Shown here piece after piece: positions 21,900-35,200 of a DNA stretch of 64,000 bases (positions are counted from its first letter, which is position 1; every line of letters starts with the position of its first letter). This stretch comes from Elysia crispata. Lineage: Eukaryota; Mollusca; Gastropoda; Plakobranchidae. The DNA lies in NCBI GenBank assembly GCA_033675545.1, contig JAWDGP010000881.1, forward strand, positions 218,501 to 282,500, given 5' to 3'. The notes under the pieces were generated by a model. It did no database searches. It was not told where the DNA came from and was given only the letters and a program-made list of their open reading frames with translations. Position numbers and translations under genes: made by a program.

Positions 21900-23358
21900 G
21901 TTATAGACACACACGCATCCTTTTGGATCCTTTATAATAACCAAGTTATCCTCCAAGTGTGGTGTTTTTGCTTTCTATTGAGAGAGAGAGAGAGAGAGGC
22001 AGAGAGAAAGACGTATAAATCGATACTGGACCTTATAAAGAGGGGACATATATACTTAAAACTGAAGCTGACTTACCCAATGAGAGGTCATGACTTACCC
22101 GATTTACTATCGAGAGATATGTTTTCGATACTTATAAATTGTTGTTCAGTACATTATGCTGTGTAAACAAAATAGTATACGACTTGAATGAATTTTTCTC
22201 TTGCGTTTTTTATGTGCAAAGGAGAATTAGGTCTTGTCCTAGATCCAGGCTAGATCGTTACATCTGGGAATCTTGTAAAGAATTATATAGAAATTTAGAT
22301 CTTGGAAGGGTTTGAGTGTAATTTTTTATTTAGTATGCATATTCGACTTTGCAAGTGCAAAAAGCAGCAAAAATTCAGCTTCATTCCCCCTTTTCCATAA
22401 TAAAAAAGGTGTTTAAATCTACGAAATAGGCCGATTTATCTCTTTAATCTTTGATCTAAGAATGTCAGAAAAGGGGGACAACTCTTGCTGACTTTTTATT
22501 TTTTATTTTTTTAGGAACATCATCTTTTCACTCATTCCTCTGTATCCAACACTACCCTCAAAACAGGTCTTGATCATTAAACGAAAATGATCTAAAACTA
22601 TCTCTTTCCTGGCTTTAATTCTGTCGCTATGCTCATCTGGTAATAGCATCTTTCGCAGACAGAATTAATATACCGTAGGCATGAGTCATAATGTAACTAA
22701 CACGTTGTTTCCCTAATGGCGTGTGCACATCGGCTTGCGTTGTTTATATCGGAAGCTGCATGCGAGCGTTAGGCCTGGTCAATCTGATCAAGTGTCAAAA
22801 CCAGTGAAATCTGCTGTTCCTGGTAAAACTCTCGGATCATGTGAACGTAATGTGTAATGTAATGTAACTGCGTGAACATGCAGTGGAAACACACTCTACA
22901 CAGCGCGTTTACACTTGGTCCAAGCTAGTACTATACTCAGTACTGGTAGCATTAGAGCATCGCTGTCAGTCATCGTGTAACCCTTACATAACGGTTACGT
23001 TCTCGGTGAGAAGTCCAGCATGATTACGAAAAGCGATTATGCTACGTACCGCTGGGTGGGAGGAGTTTATGCAAATGACGTCGGTCAGTTTAGAAATATA
23101 GCGTCATCGTCTAGCTACGGACCCGTTAGCCTTTCCTGCGAAACCTCAGAAATATACCTGCAGGCGCTTACTACAGCCCACAGAATGATATTATATTTAG
23201 TCTGTTTTTTGTTGCCTTTTTGTTTGTTTTATCAAGGAGCATTTGTTAGGGAGTGGAGGTGCTCAAGCACCCTAAGCACCCCTTAGATCCGGCCCTGTCC
23301 GGCGCCATGTAAACTCTTCTCAAGATAAATAAGCATATTTATATGAGACCAATGTAGA

Positions 23359-23420
<62 letters not shown>

Positions 23421-26400
23421 ATACTTCAAATAGAAAAAAAAACAGCAAAAAACAAGCAAAACCATCAACAAAATAAAAAAATGTATTATGCTAAATTCAA
23501 AATAAGGAATGAGAGAATGCAAAAGGTAACATGAGAGTGTTTCGCGATCACCATGACCTCGCCAGTATATTGTTAAGCGTAATAGAATATATTTTTTGCC
23601 ATACAATTCCGTGATGACTTTTTGTTGACTTTTTTCCTGCTGATGACCACCAAGGTTGGCTGTACATCGTCTTGGGACTTTATTTTTTATAGAATGTTCT
23701 AAAAGTTAAAATTTTGGGTTTCACGCAAAAAGTTGATTTAACTCAAATCTATTCAAAAGACCTTGAATGTTTGGACAATCGATTTTTTTCCAAGGCTCGA
23801 GCGACAGATGCCGCTTCTGAGAGAATTTCGGCCGCAAGAACAACAGTATATCTTGTGTGAACAGCTCATCTGGGGAGAACAGCCAAATATAGGTTTGTTT
23901 AGTTCAAGGTTAAAATGTCTAAAATTGACGAGCTTATAAAAACACAATAACCTTGAACACTGTCTACATACAAATTTATGTTCGTGTTGAATCATTTGAA
24001 TGCAACAATCATGGAAGTTCAGCAAATCGAAGCAAAATAGCTCAGAATCTCTTGTTGAGTGATTGCAAGGATTATTTTCACTTAGTTTATTGCACGCACT
24101 GCCAACACACTTTTGCAAATTATGTAAATTGTAATCTTGTTAAGATCTAGATCTAGATTCTAGATCTACTCACTTATTGAGCTGTTGATAAGAAATGAAA
24201 GTATAGTAAGGTATCAGCCTAGTTCACTTCATTTAATTGGTTATCCTTGTTAGAAAATAACCTTGTGAGAAAATATAACTTCAAGCAGGTGCAGTATAGG
24301 CTAACGCATTTAGATCTAAGAAGGCTTTTCTTAAGCCGATATCTTACCAAATGTAGGCCCTATTTTGATCCATATGCTTAATGACATTCTTATTTTATAA
24401 AAGAAAAAAAAAAAACAACCAAAAAGCTTCAACTAAGCAACAAGTTTCAAGCTCATCGCGAACATTATACATGTAATCAATTTGCATAACCCAGCCTTGT
24501 AATTGCAGCTTAAAATTCGTTCAATGCACACTAAAAAGGTAAAGTTGTACTGCAACACTCATTACAGACGAGATAAAAAAAGCTGTAGATATTTTAGTGT
24601 AGCAGAACTATAATTAGTTTTAAAGGTATAATCCAGGCATTTTACCAAAACAGAGTTGATACCCATAATTTCAGTTGTAACTAGATCTAGAATCCACAAA
24701 TGAATTAGAGATAGATTACCACCTCTTGATATGCATATAACCAGACATTTCAGCCTCACCATCCCATACAGGAGTTTACAGCCTGAGCACAACAAAACTG
24801 CTCATTAAAACTTTGAAGCAAAGTTTGTTTTTTTTTTCAATCAAAGACCTTTAAGATGAGCTCTGTTCAAATAATTTTTAGTTGTTCACCTTACATGATC
24901 AAAGACAGTTTTAGTGAGGTCTGGGTAGCTTATGTATTTTTCCAACTAATGTTCTCTTGCGATGTAAATAAAGTTCCAGTTATGTTATGATTGATTAGTG
25001 GTTTTCTGTGAAACTTCATTGTGTAAATTTAATCAAACTTTTAAGAGGGTGAAAAGATTAGGCCAGGTGTGACAACCAGCATTTTATCTAAGCTGTCGAC
25101 TCAACTTAGAGAAATAATATGCTTCTTTCTTTTTCTCCACCTTCTTCTTAGAGTTGAATCTTTCTCTGTTTCAAATATTTTATTAATATTCTGCCTTCAC
25201 TTCAGTGGAATGCAATTTGGTGACTTTGCTACCTGGGTCTGTCTCTGAAGCTAATGCCACTGAAAGCAGTACAACAGCAGGATTAGATTACAGTATCTAG
25301 ACAGAATTATCATGTGACTCTCTCTTCTCCCTCCCCTGTTTTATTATTTTCTTTTCGACTTGTATTCAAAGCCAGCTGGACAACAACTGGATCTGATAAT
25401 ACAAATCTTCTTTAGCTGCCTGCTCACTGTTAATGTACATCTTTGAAAAGGTCAATATAGCATGCATCACTTTGAAGGTTGATGATTAGACTCAGGATTT
25501 TTATATTCACGACAGCCTGCTGCAGAAATTTGGTTTAGCGTAATTGACTCTCACCATGAGTTTTGACTACCTTGAAGCAATGATTTCAACAGCAGTGGTA
25601 CAATGCAAGGAATATACCTTAGTACAAATAGCGCTATTCTACTAAGTTGTATTGTGGTGTCTGCCTAACACCATAGTGCTTGGGAATTAATGTTGTAAAT
25701 CAGGACTCGCATAGGCAAAGCAACAATGGTATCTTTATAGATTCTGGTGTGAAAGGACAAGACCTTTTCAGTTTCAAAAAACTATTTCCAAGATCATTTC
25801 TCACTTTGTTTTGTATTTAAACTGTTTTTAAATTTATTTTTTTGCAAGTTTGAAGAGAAAATGTAAAACAAAACATACTAAATTGGGATGGTTTTAACCA
25901 ATTACAAAGTTGGCAAGTAGGGCTATCAGAGACTTGGGAAAAAGCATCTGCAAATCACATTGCATTAGTGGCCACCCATTCCCTCCCCTCAGCCTCATTT
26001 TGACCCTCTTTTTTTTTTTTAAGAAACTCACTTAAACAGATGTAGGCCTCTGCAATGCCTGGATGAGTGACACATCTCGTGCTTCCCATGGTCAGTTAAT
26101 GTATTGGGTTTAGCAAAGAAAAATGGTTAGATTAAGGCGGGACAATCAGGTAGTTGAAAATAAACTTAGCCTATTGTTAAAACAATCACACAATCTTATT
26201 ACTTAAGTGACATGACATCAGTAAGTGTGATGTTACAACAGAGGACTTTTGATGCAGAAAAGATTTTGTCATTGTGATTTAATGTCTATGCCATTTTCTC
26301 CTTGCCTTGATCTCCTTCCTTTACTGTTCTTTTTTCAGTGCTCAAGGCTTAATTTCAGACTTGACTATAAGGGACCCCATCACTTGGTGATTTAGCCAGG

Positions 26401-26764
26401 ATCAAACATGATTCTCTTTATTACCACTATTTGTGAAGTTGACTGTTGAGGTTTTAGTAAAAAAAAATGTTAAGATTAAGGTTGGACAATCAGGTGGTTG
26501 AAAATAAAGAGTATTGAGTGCTTTAAGTTTGCACATGCCAATGAAAAAGGTAGAGAAAAAATATGCAGAAAGCGCTTTGTAGAGGAAGAAAACCAATGGA
26601 TTTGAAGAATTTGAATTTTCAAGGGATCCATGTTCAACCTCATGGTGGTTATCTGTATGTCTTTGAACTTGAATCCTTGCCATGGGAGGAATACACTGAT
26701 ATGAACTTAATCATAAATATTAGCAAAGTGAATATTTTTGAAAACACTTAAGTTTGTGGTATTA
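21900..26764. other. Intergenic, upstream of MICU1
   Basis: No coding exon recognised. About 22680-23130 is richer in CpG than its surroundings and holds a consensus donor (TCTCG/GTGAGA at 23005), so a MICU1 promoter and non-coding first exon could lie here; this is a guess. A (TA)n(TG)n microsatellite lies at about 23360-23420. GATCCGGCCCTG ending at 23298 looks like the end of a hAT-type element, but no partner end was found. CTAGATCTAG stretches occur at 24143-24170 and near 24680. Confidence 0.35.
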
Positions 26765-27915
26765 CAGTGTAGCGACAACCACTGCTATAACGACAAATCT
26801 AAAAATCCTCTTTTTTTTCCCTTTATTTAAGTTATTCAATTTATTTCTACTATAACGAGTATCTATACTGCTTCTCCCTGTGATAAGGAAAATTAGATCT
26901 GAGGGCACAAATTAAGCCCCAAAATTTTTCATAGGAAAAAAATCTTGAGCAGGCTTTCGTGTTGTTTCTCCCACAGTCCCCTGCCGTTAAGTGTAGTTTA
27001 GGCTTAGTATCAGTATCACCTATATACACTCTCTGGTATCACACAGCATCTGGTCCAGTGAGCTTCGCATGACACGCAAGATCAGTGTATCTCACTCAGT
27101 CACAGCAAAAACTTGGGCAAACCAATTCAGTCTTACCGGGAGGAGAGGGGGGCATCAAAGAGGGTAGAGGAGGGTGGGAAAATTTTCGAACACTACCTTG
27201 GGGTGAGGAATGACCATTAAGTGGGTGATGAAAGATTGGATCCGATCACCACTGCACCTAGTCCCACAGTGGAGTGGAAAAAAAAAAGCAGAGAATTGGA
27301 GGGGGGGGGGGGGAGTGGAAAGGAAGGCTTCTGGGCCTATGAAAAAGACAAGCACAGCGTTTTATGTGTATTATCACCTGCGAGTCCTCCCCATCCCTTC
27401 CATAAATAAGATACATACTCTTGTTCTACGAAAGGCCAAAGGATTTTTATATAAAAAGGCCACAGGGTTTGATTTTGAGAGCCAGTCCAGTTCTAGACTA
27501 CCCTGCCTTCTTCCCTAACTGTGTTACTCTGGTCAGGGTATTTGTTGCAGGCAAAACCTACACTTCTCAGTTCTATAAATCTACTTTACACGACAGTCTC
27601 AGCTTTCATTTTTAATCAATTGTTTTAGGACTGTACTGTTGTCATCTACTTTCAATTGCATGTGTCATCAGGACCATATCAAGAAGCACAACTAACAAGA
27701 GAAAGCGCATTACCATCAACACCAAAGCCATGAAGAAACAGGAGAAATCAGATGCACAGATAATGATAGTGAAATTGATTAGTCAGTGCCAATGTTTATC
27801 TCCCATTCATCACAATGAATTCTTCTTTATTCCCTTTTGTGGGAGTAAGGCAACCCTTGCTTTAACGATACTTTATGAAATGATCAAGAGTTGTCGTTAT
27901 TCTGGAGTTCCACTG
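26765..27915. mobile_element. Tigger-like DNA transposon, deleted copy, upstream of MICU1
   Basis: Left end CAGTGTAGCGACAACCACTG and right end GGAGTTCCACTG, each bordered by TA; inside the ends, CTATAACGACAA matches the complement of TTGTCGTTATTC. On the plus strand at about 27685-27740 a trace of the CENP-B HTH start is readable (NKRKRITINTKAMKKQ). It ends only 160 bases before the MICU1 exon that carries the start codon. Confidence 0.75.
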
Positions 27916-28133
27916 TATTTTGTAAACCACTGCATGGTATCTTCTTTAACGAAATTTTCATAAGTTTCTGTACGGCACACTAAAAGAAATTATAATTAGT
28001 GTTATTTTAACAAGGCAGAATTAAGTAAAACTTTTTTTGTCATTAGCCTTTGTAAGTATTGATTTTCTCTTATTTCAGGAAAATTTCATACTGCTCTATG
28101 ACTTGCTAAATTCGGAGCTGGTATCCAAGGACA

Positions 28134-31088
28134 ATGTCTTTGTGCAGAATACCTCAGCGTCTTGTATCATCTTTAATCACTTGCAGACACTTTTCTCGTC
28201 TTTCTTATCAAAATTATCATCAAAGTTTGCAAACACTGCTCCAGGAACAGGCAAAGAAATCTCTGCTACTGAGGAACAAAAACTTGGCTCCATCCATAAC
28301 ATTCATTGGCTTCAGAAGATGGAAAAAAACAGCAAGCTATACACAATTTGGTCACAAGGAGAAAAAGGGATCAAGACTAACTTCAGTTTATTGTCTTGTG
28401 ATGGGATTCTTGCTGATCTCCTGTTTCTGCTTTAATGGGTAAGATTTTCATATTGCAATGCCTAAATCATTTTTTTTATTGTTCAGTCTCTCATTATCAT
28501 TTACCCAGGTCCAGACACAGTAGAATTGCCTTACGCTCCCTCTCACCTACTTAAAAAATATGTGAGGAAAGGGAGAAAAATGTACCCTTGTGAAGTCGAT
28601 ATTTTTGTAATGGTTAAAGAGGACATGAAATTCACATTGATATTTGGGTTATGGAATTAATTTGCGTCACTAAAAATTTGGCCAATATAGTCATTTGATG
28701 GATGGTTCTCTTCACTATGAAAAAAATTTTTTTTAAGTTTATGATGAATGAAGCCAGCTGTTTCTAATGTCCACTTGAAAAAATTTGACATCACATTAAA
28801 AAAGAATGCCAAATTTTAAGTGTACAGAATGCTTAGTCATTTATTGGGAACAAAGCAGTTAAGGGCAGATGAATTTAAGTGTAGACATCAAAGCTGGCGA
28901 TCCATTTTTCAGTGATTTGGAGGAATAATTTAGAAAAATGTTCACAATGTAGATCGAAAATCACAATTTGCCAAGTGAAAATAAGTGAGGATATTATCTT
29001 AAAATAGGTGACAAAATTGGATCCACTGATTAATTTGCAATAGGTCATTAATATGATGATTCGGTGAGTTTGCTGTGTTGATTTTATCATTACTTTTGTG
29101 TAATAAAGGAACAGTCAGAATCTTAAATTAAGTGGCCAAGATTCTAAACTGTCAAACCTAAGTAGATTCCAGCTTGAAATACTTGTTGATGTTGAGGAGT
29201 TCTCTAACAGATTATGAGAAAGATGTAATTTTCATAATAAGGATTAAATTGGATGAAAAAGTTTAAAGAAGATGTAGACATGGCTTAGGTGTGTAAAACT
29301 ATCCACATATATTGAGGTTTTTTTTACAAATAAAAAGATAGGCAGAGCTAGAGATTGACATTTTAGATAATCCAAAATCATTCAACATATTAGTGACGAA
29401 TTCATTCAGAAATAAATCTCTCGAAGAGATCTCTAATTGTGCACTCAGGAAGCTTAATACTGGAGAGCTTAATGAATTTATTCACAACCCCAAAACCAGC
29501 AAGAGGATGAGATGAAATTTTTTTTTAGTGTTAGCAAGAGATTAAAGACTCTTAAGGAAAGGCACCCAAAGAGGACACTAGTCTTCAGAAGGTTCATAAT
29601 CCATTTTTTCTAACAACATGAGGCGAAGAAGATTTGAGGGTATTCTGTGAAAGTTTGTGTCAGCAATGAGTCGGACCCAATTTTCAAAATAAGGCAATCA
29701 TCTAACAGAAGATTTCAGGTGCTTGTTCAGCTTTGCAACATCTTAAGCTTTTAGTAAAGTCACTTAGGATGTTTGTTTCAAGGCTATACTTATATCCTAT
29801 ACCCCCCCAACAAAAAAAAAGAAAATGCTAGAAAAGAATTTGGCAGCAAAATGTATGTCAAGTTATCTGCTAAGTATGAATGTTTTACATTCCTAAAAAA
29901 TTGCTATGAAAAGAATCTACCCTAAGAACAAGCTCATTCTGACCTGCTAGATCAAAATCATCATGTGTGTTGTCTTAAACTTGCTAGCACTCAAGTATCA
30001 AGATAAAAGGATGTGATCATTTAAAAATAAAAAGCCTGATAAGTAGGTTTAGTTTACCATTTAATTTGTGTATATATGATTAAAGAGAAGATTTTATATA
30101 TTTTAAAAACACTGTCAGCATTATTTTGTAAGTTTTGTTCGTTGTACTAAGAAATATAACCAAGAAAACGAATAATTTCTCAACGTCTACTATGTAATCA
30201 TTGTGTAAACTCCAGAGTTGGGATAATCTTAGGACATGTGAGTCTAAAAGAAGCGATTGGAGGAAAAGATGTAAAGGCAGCATCACTCAAAGACACGGCA
30301 TCAGACAATATTGAAGAGAAGGAAGGAGAAGGAGAAAAGGAACAGAGAAGAAAGAAGAAAGTTGGCTTCAGGGACAGACGGGTGAGGCATGAAATGTTGA
30401 AGTCAGGCTTGTTTGGTTTCAATTTTAATATTAACTTTAACTTAGCAGTTGAGATTTTGAAATATCTATGGGATTTCTCCCTCATATTTACAATAAATAT
30501 TGCAATTATAGACGGTTAAGATCTTAGACGATTTAGCCAAAAGTAAACTTCAAAGTGATTTGAAATAAGATAATTTTGACCCTAAAACCTAAAAACCTTT
30601 TTTACATGTCGGAGAAAAATAAATCTAGACCTCTAGAAGTATCACCGCTGAACTTTTCTTCCCAAAATCTAAATCTTTATTTTAGGTGCCCTGATACTAT
30701 GATGATTTTTTTTTTATATATAATGACTCTCTAGAAATTAAACAGATCATTTTGTCTTGAAAAAAGTTTTTATCATTAGTATTTATTGTTTTGCATTTAA
30801 TCATCTGTAAATAAGTATTTTCATCTTATTATTTTATTATTAGTTCTTACCACATGTTGCTATTACTGTTAGGTTATTATTAATTTTTATCAATGCATGT
30901 ATGCATATCTTATGAAGTTGCCATGTTTGTGCAATAATCTTTTAATTATCAGTCTTATGTATGGTGCTTATAACCTAGTTTCCTGATTTTAGCACTCTGA
31001 ATTTGCCATTTATTATTATTATTATTGTTCTTGTTTTTGTCGTTATTGTTGTTGTTATTGTTATTATTATTATTATTATTATCATTAC

Positions 31089-31170
<82 letters not shown>

Positions 31171-32026
31171 GTTTATGATATAGTACTAAATGCTTCAAAT
31201 GCATCCAATTGAAAGTTTTAAGTGAAGATGGCTCAAATAAAAATGATGTTTACATTGACAAATTCATTTAGATTTCTGTCAAACAGATATCTTCTTTTGC
31301 TTATCTGGTGGCTTAAACCTGTTTCTCTGTGCTCTCTATAGATTATCGGCTATGAGGACCGCATCAGGGCATACTCAACACCAGACAAGATTTTCCGCTA
31401 CTTTGCTACCCTCAAAGTGCACCAGGCTGGAGACTGGGAGGTTTACATGACTCCAGAAGACTTTGTACGCTCCATCACTCCAGGGATCAAACAGCCTGAA
31501 GGTGCTTGCACAGTTTGTCCCTCTTGTTATTTATCTTTTCACATAAATTTGATAACTTTTGCTCCTTAATCATGGTTCAAGTTGTAAATATTGGTTTCTT
31601 TATATGCTTACATAATTAGAACCCCCCTTTCAAAGGGTAAAAAGTATCCCTTTATCATGGGCACAGAAACTGTATGGAAATTGTAACATTAAATTCATTG
31701 TTTTAATATTAAATTGCACAGTAAAATTGATCATCTGTGAAAAACAAAAAACAAGGTCAGCTTAGAACTTATAACAGTGTTTGCCAAAACTATTTTCAAG
31801 TGGTATTAAATTGCTTTCACGGCAAAAAAAAAAAACACGGATAAAATATTTTAATCAGACACTATGATCCAGTGTTCATCACCTAATTGTTGATCATTTG
31901 CCCATTGGATCTTACACACACATATCATGGGATCTCTCTCTCTCTAGATGTAATGGGCAGTAGGGGTTAGACAGGTGCATTTGGTGAGGAAGGTTTATGA
32001 GATAAAGAGACTGGTAGCATTGCATC

Positions 32027-32114
<88 letters not shown>

Positions 32115-32128
32115 TGTCTGTCTGTGTG

Positions 32129-32194
<66 letters not shown>

Positions 32195-32212
32195 TGTCTG
32201 TCTGTCTCTCTC

Positions 32213-32279
<67 letters not shown>

Positions 32280-35200
32280 GTTTCTCTTTCTCTTTCTATC
32301 ACACTCCCCTTGTCCCTGCCAAACAGTTGAAAACCTCATTGATTTGATGAAAAAAAGATTAGAAATGCTCCAAGGCTTTTAGATCTTTACATTAAAGCTG
32401 CTAACAAAAATTAGCTTCATTTAAAGAATATTGAGAGGGAATATTCTCATTTAGCTCCTCAAAGAGGCCTGCAAGTAAACATCTTTTGTCATTTTGAGAT
32501 GGGCCCACAGGAAAAAAGATGAAACAAAGTATTCAGTGAAAAGCGTTTTATTTTGACACATCCTTTTCAAATTGAAATCTCCATGTCAAATTCATTTAAT
32601 TTAGTATATAAATAGTCTCTGTCTGTCTGTCTGTCTCTCTCTTTACACACACACACACACACACACACTTTTTTTTAGTCCTTTTCACAGATTTAAAAAA
32701 AATGATTACCCACATAATTCATTTCGACCTTTTTTTAAAATCAAGCTTCAACAATTTTTGTTACAACTTCCCTTCCATAGGTCTCGGTTTGGACAGCTTT
32801 AAGAAATTTGATCCCCTGGTAAGTTGTGCATGATAGTTTTGTTCAAGAGATTTTTAATAAGCAAATATATGTGGCAGCCAGCAAACATAATACGCCATCA
32901 GGCTTTTATGACTATAGTATTTTATAATTGAAAACTCACAGCATGTTATGGAACTTGATCATATAAACATTTGACTAATTTAAGAGGGCGAATACACAAC
33001 TTCATAATCAATCCCATGGATTTTTCCCATAATCTTTTTTTTTGTGTATAACTTATTCTAGCTCCTTATATTGTTTGGTTTTTCTTGTAACAGTCTTTTG
33101 TTGTCTTTTATTTTTGTAATTGTCCTGAATTGGAATGAATCAGCAGTTGCAGCTTCGATAGTGATAGAGGGATTAGATGTTCAAGAATTTATAACCTGTT
33201 TATGTCTGTAGAAGCTTTGGTCTGAGGCCAGCTTAAATTGTGCATACTTATTTGCTTCTAAAACAAGATGTGTAAGCATTGAGTTAGGTTGCCTGCTGTA
33301 TCAGACAAGCGGAGTGAACTCTCCTCAGCTTCTTTTAGGGTTTTTTTTTATGTTAATGGAAACCGAAATATTCAACATTTCATGGTTGTTGGTCAAGTTT
33401 TTTCATGTTATAGGATGATTTGGCGGGTTTTATTTAAGAACATATCAGACACTTTAGAGAAAAACAGCATTCTTGTTCATAGGTTATCTTGTTTTCATCA
33501 TGCAATAAATTTCTCTCCCCCCACGCCAAATTCCTCCATTTTAAAGACATGCTTAATGTCTCCTCTAGGATCTTCTTTTTTCTTAGCTACCAATAAAACA
33601 GAAATGTCAGCTAATTTCAGTGATTTTCCCTGATTCCCTACTTAATCCCATCTCCTTTTTTTTTTCTTAAGAAATCTCTTCAGCTTTCAATTTTTTGTTC
33701 CTACATACTCATATATTGAGACTATTCAGAATTCCAACAGCATGTTAATATAAGCAAGTTCTACTGTTCTTGGTATGGAGATACATTTCAGCATGCTTCT
33801 AAAAATTGAGTTGTGCACTAAACTATGGGCATCAGGTTAAAATAATGCTTGAATCTAGCTAAAAGATCTTAAGGGTGTGTTCGCTTTGCTTGTGCCTAGA
33901 GGAGCAGTCGCAATAATTTTTGCATGATTTAATAGCCAACGGAAGAAAGAACTTTTTGCTGATGAGGAGAATATTTGTATTGAATTCAAATGGTAACAGG
34001 TCAGTTTCTCTCAAAGTTTTGGTTATTTTAATTGAATAACCATATCTCCACAGAATTCATGTGCAGTATTTTCTTCCTCTTTCAGACACAGAGAGTCTGT
34101 ATTTACACCCAGGTAGCTCCATCAAAAGTTCTTCACAAAAATTTGTCCACAGTAATTTTCTATCTTTGGCTGATGGTTATTAGCTGTTTCACCCAGTCCA
34201 AAGCCTCATGAACCCTCTCCTTAATCCTCCTGTCTCGTGACGTTAATAAGCTTTGGTGTTCTGTTTTTTTTTTTTCTTTACTCATGACAAACAGGTGCTG
34301 GTCCGCACTTCCATTAAAAAAGCTTCTGAAATCTATCTCACCACCATTCTTCTATTTGATTTCCTTTAGCAGCTTCTTCTTCAGTTTGTATAACATACTG
34401 TTTGATCAAAGGATTTTGATTTCTGAATTTCAGTTTTTATTTTTTTTTTTCTTTAATATGGCAGCTTGTCAACCCTGTTTTTATAAAATCTTTTGTCATA
34501 AATAAAAATTTGAAATCGCTTCGTAGATTTAAAAGATGTTGCAGCATGTGTATACGTTTTTGTTTTGTCCTATTGTCAGTGCTTTACACAGTTTCTTGCT
34601 TAATCTTGAGCTTAGCTACTGAAAGCATCACATCATTCTGGCAATTCCCCTGAGACTGTTTATAACCAGATTATATTCCCCTTGTGTCCATCTCAAGTCT
34701 ATATCTAGGCACTAGTTGTAAGCTTGACTAAGTGAAGTTCCAATATAATGATATTCTATTGCATAGCTGGGTTTGGCATAATTATTCCTGTAATGAAAAA
34801 AAGTTTTGTTTCAAAAGCATTACTTTCAACAGATGGTATGGTGTGGCAAATTCAAAGAATGAAAGTATTTTTTTTTAAATTATGTGCCATGAAGTAATGC
34901 TCTTGATCTGTAATCAAGCAAGGTCTTTTCAGAGCTTCTGGAGAAAGTCAGTTTTCTGAGTTAAGGAGTTATCCATCATTTTTGTTTTAAGCAAAAACAG
35001 ATTTTTTATTTTTACTTTTGCCCTATTAACTGATATAGAGGCATCTAATTACCAAAATGGATTTGTTAGTCAACTAATGGTTTAAATCATAAAATGAAAG
35101 TCTGAAATGCCTTTAAAAATTTTTTATTTTGTTTCGAAAATGGAAGTTAGGTAACGAGGATTAAAGAAAGTTACTTCACTGACTATAATTATCTCCACAA

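Noticed and set aside
23753-24118. 121-residue cysteine-rich minus-strand frame
   Set aside because: The Cys spacing follows no domain I know, and no splice sites or neighbours support it.
31003-31212. Poly-isoleucine frame
   Set aside because: It is a translation of the (ATT)n microsatellite.
31975-32382. Ser/Leu/Cys-rich frames of 68 to 135 residues
   Set aside because: They are translations of the (TC)n and (TCTG)n compound microsatellite in three frames.
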